Assembly (NCBI RefSeq): GCF_016745255.1
Contig: NZ_JADOEQ010000003.1
Location: 245,952-309,951, forward strand
DNA: 64,000 bases
Direction: 5' to 3'
From: Enterococcus sp. BWR-S5
Lineage (GTDB): Bacteria > Bacillota > Bacilli > Lactobacillales > Enterococcaceae
Program-made: the position numbers and the translations under genes
The notes under the pieces: model-generated
What the model saw: the letters and a program-made list of their open reading frames with translations, nothing else
Told to the model about the DNA's origin: nothing
Databases searched by the model: none
In this document: one piece after another, positions 19,176-28,280 of the stretch
Layout: every line of letters starts with the position of its first letter
Position numbering within the stretch: the stretch's first letter is position 1

Positions 19176-19571
19176 TTATTCAATCAAATCACTCTGCTTC
19201 TCTAAAGAAATCTCTGTATTCTTTTCAAGAAGCTGATCGTACTTTTGCTGCAGCTCAGCCAATCTATTTTCGTTACTGCGTTCTGTTTGTTCAACGGCTT
19301 CCTGAACAAGACGATCTGTTTCATCCTTATACATATCTTTGTCCTTGATTAAATCTTTAATTCTCTTTTTTTGATCTAAAATAGTTGTAACAGAGGTGAT
19401 TACACCCACAAGTGCTCCGATAATGGCAGAACCAAGAATTATCAAGATTAATGGTCCGGATATTTTAGCAAACCCGAAATTAACCGGAACGTTCTGGCTG
19501 TTCAAAACAGCAAATACAACAATAACCAAAACAAGCAGCAATCCCACAATTACACGCCACTGATTTTTCAT
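19176..19571 (-). CDS. LapA-domain (DUF1049) membrane protein
   Basis: A 131-aa protein with two transmembrane helices (about 6-24 and 41-64) and a C-terminal coiled coil (about 70-125, LAELQQKYDQLLEKNTEISLEKQ). The segment FAVLNSQNVPVNFGFAKISGPLILIILGSAIIGALVG is typical of the LapA/YrvD domain family, thought to help in envelope assembly or lipopolysaccharide transport in Gram-negatives; its role in Firmicutes is unclear. It probably forms an operon with the SDR and rnz genes upstream. A GC-rich hairpin near 19115-19150 may terminate it. Confidence 0.8.
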   Translation of the reverse strand: MKNQWRVIVGLLLVLVIVVFAVLNSQNVPVNFGFAKISGPLILIILGSAIIGALVGVITSVTTILDQKKRIKDLIKDKDMYKDETDRLVQEAVEQTERSNENRLAELQQKYDQLLEKNTEISLEKQSDLIE

Positions 19572-19589
19572 TATTAGCGCCTCCCAGAC

Positions 19590-20390
19590 TTATTTTTTAT
19601 TAAAGATTCCTCCAGCTAAAAAGTCACCTAGATGAGGAAGCAACGTATAAAAGCGAGCTGCGCCTTCCATAATTCGAGGGCGATTAATCTCACGTTTTGT
19701 TGTGCCCATCGCCTGAACAATTTCTCTTGCAAGTTTTTCCGGTTCAAGAACGATGAAGCCTAATGACTCAAGATAATCTCCAGTTGGATCAGCTTGGTCA
19801 AAAAAGTTTGTTGCGATTGGTCCCGGATTAACTGTTGTTACAGCAATACCCAATGGTTTCAGCTCTAAGCGAAGCGCATTGGAAAATCCTAGAACCGCAA
19901 ATTTAGTTGCCGAGTAAATAGATGTTTTAGGTGTAGCCATTTTTGCTGCCATTGAAGCAACATTGATAATGTGACCCTGACCATGTTCAGCCATTTGAAT
20001 AGCAATTTTTTGAGTAAAGACCATCATTCCTAATACATTTACATTAAACATATTCCGAGCAACTGCCATATCAGCATCCAAAAAATCATCAAAAACACCA
20101 AAGCCGGCATTATTTACCAAAACATCCACAGTGCCCACTTCGTTATTAATTCGTTCAATGACATGCTCCACATTTTCAGGATCAGCGATATCCAGCTGGA
20201 AAGAATGTGCCTCTTTGCCGCTCAGTGCTTCACATTGTTCCTTCACTTTTCCGATAAGATTGATTCGTCGGGCACAAACAACAACAATTGCGCCTTGACG
20301 TGCCGCTTCATAACAAATCTTCTCGCCTAAGCCGGCTGAACCCCCAGTAACCACGACGACCTTATCATTTAAATCCTGCAAAAATCTCAT
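19590..20390 (-). CDS. Short-chain dehydrogenase/reductase
   Basis: Classical SDR of 266 aa: cofactor motif VVTGGSAGLGEKI, structural NNAGFGVFDD, and catalytic Ser plus YSATKFAVLGFSNAL (YxxxK). RRINL after the second strand suggests NADP(H) preference. It sits 11 bp downstream of rnz, matching the rnz-yqjQ arrangement of other Firmicutes. The substrate is unknown. Confidence 0.9.
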   Translation of the reverse strand: MRFLQDLNDKVVVVTGGSAGLGEKICYEAARQGAIVVVCARRINLIGKVKEQCEALSGKEAHSFQLDIADPENVEHVIERINNEVGTVDVLVNNAGFGVFDDFLDADMAVARNMFNVNVLGMMVFTQKIAIQMAEHGQGHIINVASMAAKMATPKTSIYSATKFAVLGFSNALRLELKPLGIAVTTVNPGPIATNFFDQADPTGDYLESLGFIVLEPEKLAREIVQAMGTTKREINRPRIMEGAARFYTLLPHLGDFLAGGIFNKK

Positions 20391-20401
20391 ATCTGCTCCC
20401 C

Positions 20402-21340
20402 CTAATTTTCTGATTCATTAAATGGAATATCAATAATATCCATATCTTTCACAGCTTTTACGAAAGGAAAAAGCTCTTTTGCTTCATTTTCCAATTTAAT
20501 CACATCTTTTGTCAAATATCTCGCACTAATATGGGTTAGCAACAGCTGTTTGACCATCGCTTCGACAGCAACCTCAGCAGCATGATGACTGGTTGAATGG
20601 AAATGTGCTCTGGCCATTTTTGCTTCTTCTTTATTATACGTACTTTCATGGACAAGGACATCCGCATTCTTTGCCAGCACCACACTATTACTCGTTTTAC
20701 GTGTGTCGCCTAAAATAGTAACGATTCTTCCTTTTTTCTTCTGACCGACAAAATCTTTACCATTAACGATTTGGCCATCGGCAAGCTCTACCGTTTCCCC
20801 ACGTTTTAGTTTTCCATAAATCGGTCCGGAAGGAATACCAAGCTCCTTCAGTTTCTCAACCTGAAGCTCTCCTTCATGGTCTGCTTCAACTATTCGATAC
20901 CCAAAGCTCAAGACTCCATGATCTAATGGCAGACATTCCACAGAAAAATGCGCATCCCCAAAAACCTTACCGCCCTCTTTTATTTCATGGTAAACAATAG
21001 GGTAAGAAAGTCGTGTTTTTGAAACCGCTAATGAAGTTTCTACATATTGTTTGATTCCGACAGGACCATAAAGGTCAAGCTGCTCATCGCCACCTTGAAA
21101 AGAACGACTGCTCAGTAATCCCGGTAATCCAAAAATATGATCGCCATGAAGATGTGTGATAAAAATTTTTTCAATTTTTCTTGGTCGAATATTACTTTTT
21201 AAAATTTGCAGCTGTGTCCCTTCGCCGCAATCAAATAACCAAACTGCATTAATTTCATCCAGCAGTTTCAACGCAATACTGCTTACATTTCGATGTCTTG
21301 CCGGTACGCCGGCACCTGTACCTAAAAATTGTATTTCCAT
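20402..21340 (-). CDS. rnz: Ribonuclease Z
   Basis: Metallo-beta-lactamase-fold endonuclease that trims tRNA 3' ends. The metal site [15 protein letters not shown] (HxHxDH), the conserved [16 protein letters not shown] start, [11 protein letters not shown] and [10 protein letters not shown]...[13 protein letters not shown] are all present. Length 312 aa fits the short bacterial form. It leads an operon with the SDR and probably the lapA-like gene. Confidence 0.96.
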   Translation of the reverse strand: MEIQFLGTGAGVPARHRNVSSIALKLLDEINAVWLFDCGEGTQLQILKSNIRPRKIEKIFITHLHGDHIFGLPGLLSSRSFQGGDEQLDLYGPVGIKQYVETSLAVSKTRLSYPIVYHEIKEGGKVFGDAHFSVECLPLDHGVLSFGYRIVEADHEGELQVEKLKELGIPSGPIYGKLKRGETVELADGQIVNGKDFVGQKKKGRIVTILGDTRKTSNSVVLAKNADVLVHESTYNKEEAKMARAHFHSTSHHAAEVAVEAMVKQLLLTHISARYLTKDVIKLENEAKELFPFVKAVKDMDIIDIPFNESEN

Positions 21341-21414
21341 TGATTTCCTTACTTTCCATTAGATTTCTTCCTCTATTTTAGAAGAAATTAGCCGTATTAG
21401 CAAATAAAAATTTG

Positions 21415-22737
21415 TTATTTAAGCGGCAGACTGACTGTAAAGGTTGTTCCCTTCGGTTCACTGTCAGATACAGTCATTTTTCCATGATGGACTTCTACAA
21501 TCCATTTAGCAATTGCCAGACCTATCCCATAACCACCGGTCTTTCTATTGCGCGATTGATCCCCTCGATAAAAACGATCGAAAATTTCTTTCTTCTGTTC
21601 GTCCTCTATTCCAATTCCGTGGTCGACCACTTGAATAATCCATTCATTTTTTTCGATTGTTGATGTCACTGCTATTTGATCTTCTTCATTTGTATATTTC
21701 AATGCATTGTCCAATAGAATGACTAGAAGCTGCTGGATTTTTTGCCGATCAATATCCACTTGCCCATCTTTTTGAAGTTCAAGAACGAATGCCTTGTTTT
21801 CCGCTTGCGCAAGCTCTTGATACGGGGCTATCACGGACGCAAGAAATTGGTTGATAGCAATTGGCTCTTTCTCAAGAACAATAGCATTAGAGTCAGAACG
21901 AGCCAATAGAAGCAAGTCATTAGTCAGCTGGCCCAAGCGCTGTACCTCAGTTAACGAGGTTGCAATGGTTTCAGATTCTTCGAGAATGGTATGGTTAGGT
22001 TTGGTAAACAGCTTTTCCAGTTGCGCTTGAATAATCGTCAACGGTGTCCGGAGCTCATGAGAAGCATTCTCTACAAACTCCTGTTGTTTACGCCATGAAA
22101 CCATGATTGGTTTCATCGACCATTTCGAAAGGAAATAGCTCAAAATAATGGATAGTACACCAAAAATGACCATACAGGCTATTAGTATCTGTTTTACTCT
22201 TTCAACGGTTCCCTTTATAGGGTCTGTATTTGTCAGTATCTGAACATAGGCAACATTTTCAGTATTCTCATCCATCATCGGAACCATTATTGAGCGAAAT
22301 TGCAGCTTGCGATCATTGCTGTCTGTCACCTCAATATTGATTATCGTATCTAATTGATCCGTTGAAAAGGAAATATTCTGCAAATCATTGTAGCGCGAGC
22401 CTAGGCTGTCCTCATTTAAGATTTCTCCTTCAGCGTTCCACAGAATCACTTGTTGTTGAAAATTGTTTGGTGGTGTTTTTGTGCCCTTTTCAGAATCAAA
22501 AACATTATTATTTCTAGGAAATTGACCTGTCCGATCCAATTGAAGCATACGGATTTGTCCTTCCAAAAAAGAACTGTTTTCAGCGAGATGATTTAGCTCT
22601 GTATCTACACTTTGATAAATAGATGTTTGCAGTAGTTGAAATACTATGATACCCAAGATTAAAAAAATACTCGCAAACGAAATCATATTTACAATAAAAT
22701 ACCGGATTCGCTGGTTTTTATTTCGCTTTCTCTTCAT
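21415..22737 (-). CDS. Sensor histidine kinase (CiaH-like)
   Basis: Orthodox membrane kinase of 440 aa: transmembrane helices at about 16-36 and 185-205 flank an extracellular sensor of about 145 residues. HisKA has the phospho-acceptor His in ENASHELRTPLTIIQ, and HATPase motifs include NALKYTNEEDQIA, DHGIGIEDEQ and GGYGIGLAIAKW. It overlaps its response-regulator gene by 4 bp (ATGA). The size and arrangement resemble CiaH of streptococci; the ligand is not known. Confidence 0.9.
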   Translation of the reverse strand: MKRKRNKNQRIRYFIVNMISFASIFLILGIIVFQLLQTSIYQSVDTELNHLAENSSFLEGQIRMLQLDRTGQFPRNNNVFDSEKGTKTPPNNFQQQVILWNAEGEILNEDSLGSRYNDLQNISFSTDQLDTIINIEVTDSNDRKLQFRSIMVPMMDENTENVAYVQILTNTDPIKGTVERVKQILIACMVIFGVLSIILSYFLSKWSMKPIMVSWRKQQEFVENASHELRTPLTIIQAQLEKLFTKPNHTILEESETIATSLTEVQRLGQLTNDLLLLARSDSNAIVLEKEPIAINQFLASVIAPYQELAQAENKAFVLELQKDGQVDIDRQKIQQLLVILLDNALKYTNEEDQIAVTSTIEKNEWIIQVVDHGIGIEDEQKKEIFDRFYRGDQSRNRKTGGYGIGLAIAKWIVEVHHGKMTVSDSEPKGTTFTVSLPLK

Positions 22738-23423
22738 GCGTCCTGCCCTTCCTCCGGTTGAAACAGGTAACCGACATTTCGTAACGTTTTAATCCACTTA
22801 TCCAACTCAAAGGGCTTCAAATGCTTGCGTAGATTACTCATATAGACCTCTACTACAGTCAGAGTCGTATCTGACTGAAATCCCCAAATTCGATCAAACA
22901 ACTGATCCTTGGTGATGATTCGCCCCTTATTTTGAACAAGATAGAGAAGCAAATCGAACTCTTTTCCTTGCAGCTGTATTTCCTGATCTTTGTAATGAAC
23001 CTGTCGATTATCAATTTCGATACACAATTCTCCAATCGTCAGCTCATTTTTTGGATTTAAGCCCAATGAACGACGAATTAGTGCTTGAACTCTCATTAGC
23101 AGCTCTTCTCTATGGAATGGTTTCGTGAGATAATCATCACCGCCATTTTTAAACCCGTTCACCTTATCCTCCAAGCCATCTTTAGCTGTTAAGATAAGGA
23201 CAGGCGTATAAATTTTCTTTTCTCTTAATTGGGTCAAAACCTCTTCACCGGAAAGACTTGGCAGCATTAAGTCAAGAACGATCAAATCATAAACCTCACG
23301 TTCTCCTTCATAAAGTGCTTCTTCCCCATCGTAAACCTGCTCTACCTCCCCGATTTCAGCAAGGATTTCCTGAATACTATCTGACAAAACTTCATCATCT
23401 TCTACTAAAAGTATCTTTAACAT
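22734..23423 (-). CDS. OmpR-family response regulator (CiaR-like)
   Basis: The receiver domain begins MLKILLVEDDE and carries the phospho-acceptor Asp in LIVLDLMLPS and the Lys in DYLTKPF. The C-terminal winged helix (ELTIGELCIEID...TTLTVVEVYMSNLRKHL) is of OmpR type. The ATG at 23423 is preferred over the frame start at 23444, because it matches the usual receiver N-terminus and has an upstream AAGGTGACAGG. The 229-aa protein forms an operon with the kinase. Confidence 0.92.
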   Translation of the reverse strand: MLKILLVEDDEVLSDSIQEILAEIGEVEQVYDGEEALYEGEREVYDLIVLDLMLPSLSGEEVLTQLREKKIYTPVLILTAKDGLEDKVNGFKNGGDDYLTKPFHREELLMRVQALIRRSLGLNPKNELTIGELCIEIDNRQVHYKDQEIQLQGKEFDLLLYLVQNKGRIITKDQLFDRIWGFQSDTTLTVVEVYMSNLRKHLKPFELDKWIKTLRNVGYLFQPEEGQDA

Positions 23424-23471
23424 TCCTGTCACCTTCGTTCTCATTTTTCTTTATGTATACTATAAAATATA

Positions 23472-23513
23472 AACGGATGAGACAACTCTAAAATACAAAT
23501 TGTCCCATCCGTT
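23472..23513. repeat. Inverted repeat upstream of the response regulator
   Basis: AACGGATG (23472-23479) pairs with CATCCGTT (23506-23513), and the stem extends through GACAA/TTGTC with one mismatch. It lies about 50 bp before the regulator start. It may be an attenuator for this operon or the terminator of the DUF1269 gene upstream. Confidence 0.5.
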
Positions 23514-23659
23514 CAATTGGTCATTGATTAAAAATCGTTTTTTACATCAATTAAAGTCGTATAGTTACTCTACTGCTAATGCTAGCTATTTCTGATGCAT
23601 TGATTACTATGGAAAAACATCTGCGTTTTACTCGATTATTTACAGGACATGACTAAGAA

Positions 23660-24226
23660 TCAACTGGCGTCGGGTTTCTTTTTATCTTCACCCAACCAAG
23701 CATCATTCGCGGCTTCCTGTACCTTTTTCTCAACAGCCTTGGCTTTTTCAATCTCTTTGGCAACCTCTTCATATTCCAAGCGTGTGATTTCTCCGCCTAG
23801 TTCATTCATAACCAAATGATTCAACGGACGGTTATCCTCTTCCTCCGCAATAAGCATCAAGCCGGTTTGTCCAACGGAAATTTTCTCCGTCATAAATTGA
23901 AAGGTAGATTGTGCACCTTGAATTTCTTTTGCATCTTGCGTTGCACCGATTAAGCTGCCGGCAAACCAGCCAAGCAAAATACCTAGCGGCCCTCCTAAAA
24001 TACCGATGACCATGCCAATCAAGCTATCCTTTGACGTGTGGTCACTTCCGGTAAAATCTAAAAAATCATTGATTTTAAACTGATGAGTACCTTCATTTGT
24101 ATGTGTCACTACAGCCATCTGTTCTCCTTTGAGCTGTCTTTCCATATGCAGTTTCTTGATTTCAGAGAATGCTTGATAGGCTTGACTTTCTACATCAAAA
24201 TTCATAATGATTACACGTTTAGACAT
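23660..24226 (-). CDS. DUF1269-type membrane protein
   Basis: A 188-aa protein starting MSKRVIIMNFDVESQAYQAF, with GAGGTGG upstream of the ATG at 24226. The centre has a glycine-zipper-like membrane hairpin (SLIGMVIGILGGPLGILLGWFAGSLIG), and a charged helical region follows. The pattern fits the DUF1269 family, which is often general-stress related. Function is unknown. It is a single gene. Confidence 0.75.
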   Translation of the reverse strand: MSKRVIIMNFDVESQAYQAFSEIKKLHMERQLKGEQMAVVTHTNEGTHQFKINDFLDFTGSDHTSKDSLIGMVIGILGGPLGILLGWFAGSLIGATQDAKEIQGAQSTFQFMTEKISVGQTGLMLIAEEEDNRPLNHLVMNELGGEITRLEYEEVAKEIEKAKAVEKKVQEAANDAWLGEDKKKPDAS

Positions 24227-24333
24227 TTTTACCACCTCGTTTGGTTTATTCACCTTATTCTATCAGTAAATGTCCGGTTTGGGAAACGAAAATCATTTTT
24301 ATTCCTAGGTACCTTCGACCAGTTTGATATTGA

Positions 24334-26229
24334 CTATCTGCCGCCTCCACCAGGACCGCCACCCATTTGATTGCCGGACGCTGCAGAACCATCCTGAGAA
24401 ACAGAGGTCATCTGCCCACTTAAGGTCAATGTGCCTAAATCAGTACCGCCTTCATAAGTTCCATCCTGATACAAACCAAATAGAGAAGTTCCTGAGCTGG
24501 TCCCGCCAGATGACAAGGTTAGTGCTTCACCAGAGGTTAGTTCAGGTGTGCTGACAACTAAATGCTGGAATTCCTTTGTTGGTTGGAAGGTCACAAGTGT
24601 TTTCCCGCTGCTGTCTTTAAGATTGATAGTTGTATTTGCTGCCTGCGTAGAATCAAAGTAGATACCGACTGTTGCTTGCGCGGAGCTGTCGCTGACACCC
24701 ATGGCCATACCATTACTACCACTCGCTACAAGAGTACCGCCGTCCATCGAAAAGGTTCCCTCATAATCTAGCGCACCATTTCCTCCATTGACTGGACCAT
24801 TAACAAGCAAGCTGCCTCCGTTCATCCGAATATCACCATTACTGTCTACACCATCACCTTCTGCTTCAACATAAATCGTTCCACCATTAATTTCCAAATA
24901 CTTGCTGCTATCTGCTGCCTCCGGACCACCACCGAAATTATCGCCGCCAAATGTACCGGATTCACCATCACTGCCACCTGCCGCGTTAATTCCGTCATCT
25001 GAAGCATGAACTTCTATTGTGCCATCATTAATGGTCACAGTTGATCCTTCTAATCCTTCATAGGACTCTGCTACTGTAATTTTTCCATTGTTAATCACTA
25101 AATCAGTATCAGCATGAATACCATCATCGCCACTATTCATAGTGAACTCTCCACCGTTAATTGTCACAGCACCATTTCCATGTATGCTGTCATCAGCAGT
25201 ATTCAATTCATAACTTCCATCATCAATAGTAATCGCTCCAGAGGATTTCAAGCCTTTATAGCTTGCCGTAGAATCAATAGCGGTATCAGAGCTCCCTTGA
25301 GCAGTCTGAATGGTCATCACAGCTGTTGCAATAGACATGCTTGTTTCCGCCTGAATACCATCTGTTCCAGTAGTCAGTGTGAATGTTCCTCCGTCGATAC
25401 CAATCCAACCTTTGGCAGTATCCGTTGCATTATCAGACTGGATGCCATCTCCTTCAGTTGTCTTAATCGTAAAGGTACCGCCGGCAATTGAAACAGAGTC
25501 TTTTCCTTTAATGCCGTTGTTCTTTGCATTAACCTGAATCGTACCATTGATAATGACCAAATCGTCCTTACTTTGAATTCCATTATTGTAATTGCCGTTG
25601 ACGGTTAACTTGCCTGATCCATTAATCGTCAAATCATCTTTACTGAAAAATGCAGCATTTGGATCCGTTTCATCTGCACTGGCATAAACATAGTCAGTGC
25701 CGTCAGTTAATGTATTTTCAGTTCCTTCAGCTAAAGTAGTAATCACTTTTTCTGCTTGCTCTACATAGATTGCTGCTGAATCACTGTTGGTAATTGTTAC
25801 ACCGTTTAGCACCAGCTTCACGGTTCCCTGTCCGGCAGCAACTTTTATTTGTCCCTCATAGTTACCAGATAAAATATAAGTTCCTGCCGCACTTATTGTT
25901 ACTACCTGACCACTTTCAGAAGCACCTGAACCAGAAATTTCACTAGTTGTGCCGCTCAACTTAATACTTGTAGCACTGGCTTCATCATAGCTGTCGTCGA
26001 AATCTTCCTCATCATATGAACCATATTTTGTTTCGCTGATTGTGGCTGTATTAACAGCTGTCAACTCACTTGAGCTTTCTGACTGATCCGAGTTTTGGGA
26101 AGACAAAGAAGTTTGTGTGGTCTGACTTGCTGCGTCATTACTGCTTGTATTTTCATCTGTTTTTTGACAACCGGCAAATAAAAGTAACGCTCCGGTAATC
26201 AATGATAGTTTAATTGCTATTCTTTTCAT
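24334..26229 (-). CDS. Repeat-rich lipoprotein with carbohydrate-binding-like beta-helix (DUF4353-like)
   Basis: A 631-aa lipoprotein (lipobox LLFAGC, Cys21) with a Ser/Thr/Gln-rich linker of about 60 residues, then about 15 imperfect repeats such as INGGEFTMNSGDDGIHADTD and NDGTIEVHASDDGINAA. Such Gly-Asp-rich turns suggest a right-handed beta-helix like the carbohydrate-binding DUF4353 proteins. It ends in a Gly-rich tail (GGGPGGGGR). It follows a DUF4956 membrane protein and a VTC-domain protein; this trio occurs in other Firmicutes, where cell-surface or polyphosphate roles are suspected. The start at 26229 is set by GGTG. Confidence 0.82.
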   Translation of the reverse strand: MKRIAIKLSLITGALLLFAGCQKTDENTSSNDAASQTTQTSLSSQNSDQSESSSELTAVNTATISETKYGSYDEEDFDDSYDEASATSIKLSGTTSEISGSGASESGQVVTISAAGTYILSGNYEGQIKVAAGQGTVKLVLNGVTITNSDSAAIYVEQAEKVITTLAEGTENTLTDGTDYVYASADETDPNAAFFSKDDLTINGSGKLTVNGNYNNGIQSKDDLVIINGTIQVNAKNNGIKGKDSVSIAGGTFTIKTTEGDGIQSDNATDTAKGWIGIDGGTFTLTTGTDGIQAETSMSIATAVMTIQTAQGSSDTAIDSTASYKGLKSSGAITIDDGSYELNTADDSIHGNGAVTINGGEFTMNSGDDGIHADTDLVINNGKITVAESYEGLEGSTVTINDGTIEVHASDDGINAAGGSDGESGTFGGDNFGGGPEAADSSKYLEINGGTIYVEAEGDGVDSNGDIRMNGGSLLVNGPVNGGNGALDYEGTFSMDGGTLVASGSNGMAMGVSDSSAQATVGIYFDSTQAANTTINLKDSSGKTLVTFQPTKEFQHLVVSTPELTSGEALTLSSGGTSSGTSLFGLYQDGTYEGGTDLGTLTLSGQMTSVSQDGSAASGNQMGGGPGGGGR

Positions 26230-26238
26230 GATAGTCAC

Positions 26239-26916
26239 CTACAATTCATCTTTATTCGTTGAAACTTTCCCTGAAACAATGGTCAGATTTCCATTTCTAA
26301 CTCGTAAGGCATCCATCAATGCTTTTTCCTTTTGTGCATCTTTTAATGTTACATGGTAGCGTAATTCATACAAGCTCCCCATATTTGTTGTTTTTACAGA
26401 ATCTAAATTATGGTTATAAGTAAATTCCTTAAATAAATCGTCAAATAGTCCTGGATAGTCAAGATCCTCCGGAATCGTAATTTTGATTTCCCGCTCAGCA
26501 ACTTTATTCTTTTCACCAAAATGACTGGCATTTAGAAGAACTAAGGCGAGAGCAATCACTACTGAAAACAGAATGACATAAGTGATGAATCCCATTCCTG
26601 TCGCCAAGCCTATTCCCATTGACCAGAAAACACTAGTGATTTCCCGTGCGCCTCCGGCAACAGAACGAAAGCGGATTAAGCTAAAAGCTCCCATGATAGC
26701 AACACCTGTACCAAGATTTCCATTAACCAGCATAATCACCAGCTGAACTAAAATCGGCAAAATTACCAGGGTGATAATGAAATTTTTGGAATAGGTGCTT
26801 CTGTACATATGGACACAAGCAACTAATAATCCTAGTGCAAGTGAGGTGATGATGCATACGAACAAGCTCACCAAATCCAACTCTACGGCACTTTCAGTAA
26901 ACAAACTAGACAACAT
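26239..26916 (-). CDS. DUF4956 membrane protein
   Basis: 225 aa starting MLSSLFTESAVELD, preceded by AAGGAGG; the open frame continues to 27000 inside the preceding gene. Four transmembrane segments (about 17-40, 50-70, 80-97 and 100-125) include GTGVAIMGAFSLIRFRSVAG, a hallmark of DUF4956. A cytosolic C-terminal domain of about 85 residues (REIKITIPEDLDYPGLFDDL) follows. It overlaps the VTC gene by 11 bp. It may form the membrane channel or anchor for the VTC-type polymerase. Confidence 0.85.
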   Translation of the reverse strand: MLSSLFTESAVELDLVSLFVCIITSLALGLLVACVHMYRSTYSKNFIITLVILPILVQLVIMLVNGNLGTGVAIMGAFSLIRFRSVAGGAREITSVFWSMGIGLATGMGFITYVILFSVVIALALVLLNASHFGEKNKVAEREIKITIPEDLDYPGLFDDLFKEFTYNHNLDSVKTTNMGSLYELRYHVTLKDAQKEKALMDALRVRNGNLTIVSGKVSTNKDEL

Positions 26917-27637
26917 GACTAAATTCCTCCTTAGTAAATAGGTAACGCTGGTAAGTCTGAGCATATTTTGAGAAGGATGCAGGATAAATCTGCAACTCAC
27001 CTAAAATCTCAGAAAACCATAATGGGTAAGCTCCTAGCGCCTTGACTTCCATCAGGACATCAATTTCGGGAGCCACTCTTTCTCCTTCTGCACCAGCTGC
27101 AATATCAAGTTTCTCTGTTCGATAACGAATATTGAAATCGAAGGTCACTCGAAAATCTTCGTCTTGTGGATATAGAAAAGCGCGACGATCATAGGCAATC
27201 ATTACCTTTGGTTCTAATTTTTTTCTCAAAACCAGCCAATCAATTTCCTGTTTAATCTGCATATCCTTTGAGCTATTGAAATTGAAGCCGTTTTTCCGTG
27301 TTTCAAAAAACTCACGGGCCTGATTGTAGGGTAACGTCACACGCCGCTTATAAACGACTCCCTTGACCTTCTTCTTAATTTCCATAAAGACATTTGTATC
27401 CTCTATTGGCACCCCATAGCTTCGCAAGCGAAATTTTTCTTTGAAAACCGGTTTGTTAATTGAATGACGAATCATTTCATAATCATCTGTATCAAAATAC
27501 ACTGAAATGATTGTATGAAGTCCATACTCATCCTCCTGCATATAGTGCTTCATTTTTCCAACAAGCTGATCGTATTTTTCATAAGACAATTTATATTTTT
27601 TCTCGCGTCGTTGAAAACAATTTTTTAGTTTAACCAT
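26906..27637 (-). CDS. VTC-domain polyphosphate polymerase-like protein
   Basis: 243 aa of the VTC fold, a tunnel enzyme related to triphosphate tunnel metalloenzymes and to yeast Vtc4, which makes polyphosphate from ATP. Basic and acidic tunnel residues are visible in QRREKKYKLS, FRLRSYG, MEIKKKVKG, YKRRVTL, AYDRRAFL and DVLMEVKALG. No SPX domain is present, so inositol-phosphate control is not expected. It is the first gene of the three-gene operon with DUF4956 and the repeat lipoprotein. Catalysis is inferred, not shown. Confidence 0.85.
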   Translation of the reverse strand: MVKLKNCFQRREKKYKLSYEKYDQLVGKMKHYMQEDEYGLHTIISVYFDTDDYEMIRHSINKPVFKEKFRLRSYGVPIEDTNVFMEIKKKVKGVVYKRRVTLPYNQAREFFETRKNGFNFNSSKDMQIKQEIDWLVLRKKLEPKVMIAYDRRAFLYPQDEDFRVTFDFNIRYRTEKLDIAAGAEGERVAPEIDVLMEVKALGAYPLWFSEILGELQIYPASFSKYAQTYQRYLFTKEEFSHVV

Positions 27638-27792
27638 GTTCTATCTCCTCCTGTACACCTTGGAGTATAAAAAACACAACATAAATCAAGCTTAAAAACA
27701 TGAAATAAAGATGAAGATATTTTCATCTTCAAAAAGCGTCATTCATTTCAGCAGATTGTCCTACGTCTTCCTTATCTCAATGCTGAATAAAA

Positions 27793-27839
27793 AAATCTCT
27801 GACAATGCTGCACATTCGTGTCAACATCATCAGAGATTT
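27793..27839 (-). terminator. Terminator after the zinc-ribbon gene
   Basis: AAATCTCTGA (27793-27802) pairs with TCAGAGATTT (27830-27839), with further inner pairing, and is followed by TTTTTT on the minus strand. It separates the zinc-ribbon gene from the VTC operon. The rest of the 300-bp gap (27638-27938) should hold the VTC promoter. Confidence 0.75.
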
Positions 27840-27938
27840 CTGCGATTAGTTAGTCCATTATTTTTATGTTTCTCTTCGTTATGCCTATATTGTACATGGA
27901 GTTATCACTAACATAGACATATCAGCAAGAGTCTCCGC

Positions 27939-28208
27939 TTAATTCGCTTTTTTCCACCGTTTTAGAGTTGCTAAGTAAGCTTTAGCCTGTTCTTTTATCT
28001 GTACTTTTTCCTTCTCAGAAGTCGCTGCCTTATATTCAGGAGAATAGTCCAAACCAATTTCCACATACTGATCAATTGTTAGATTATTGGTAAAACTTCC
28101 CTCTTTAAAGCAGTAAAGGCAATACTCTGAAGAAAGTGTCCCATCTGTGTTCGTTCCTTTATCTTTATCCATTTCAATATCCATACCGCAGCTTTGACAA
28201 ATAACCAT
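27939..28208 (-). CDS. Small zinc-ribbon protein
   Basis: 89 aa starting MVICQSCGMDIEMDKDKGTN; a second cysteine pair (YCLYCFKEG) completes a CxxC...CxxC zinc ribbon in the first 40 residues. A helical region with YVEIGLDYSPEYKAATSEKEK and a basic ending follow. This matches the putative zinc-ribbon family found beside many regulators. The start at 28208 is set by AGGAGG 7 bases upstream; the open frame runs further upstream without a ribosome site. Function is unknown. Confidence 0.8.
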   Translation of the reverse strand: MVICQSCGMDIEMDKDKGTNTDGTLSSEYCLYCFKEGSFTNNLTIDQYVEIGLDYSPEYKAATSEKEKVQIKEQAKAYLATLKRWKKAN

Positions 28209-28272
28209 TTCCATTCCTCCTCTTCCACTTGTTACATCCACTATAGCAAAATAGACAATAGGAAACAACTTG

Positions 28273-28280
28273 AGAAAAAA
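28273..28280. repeat. Left 8-bp target-site duplication of the insertion sequence
   Basis: AGAAAAAA directly before the left inverted repeat; it is repeated exactly at 29865-29872 after the right end. Confidence 0.85.
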
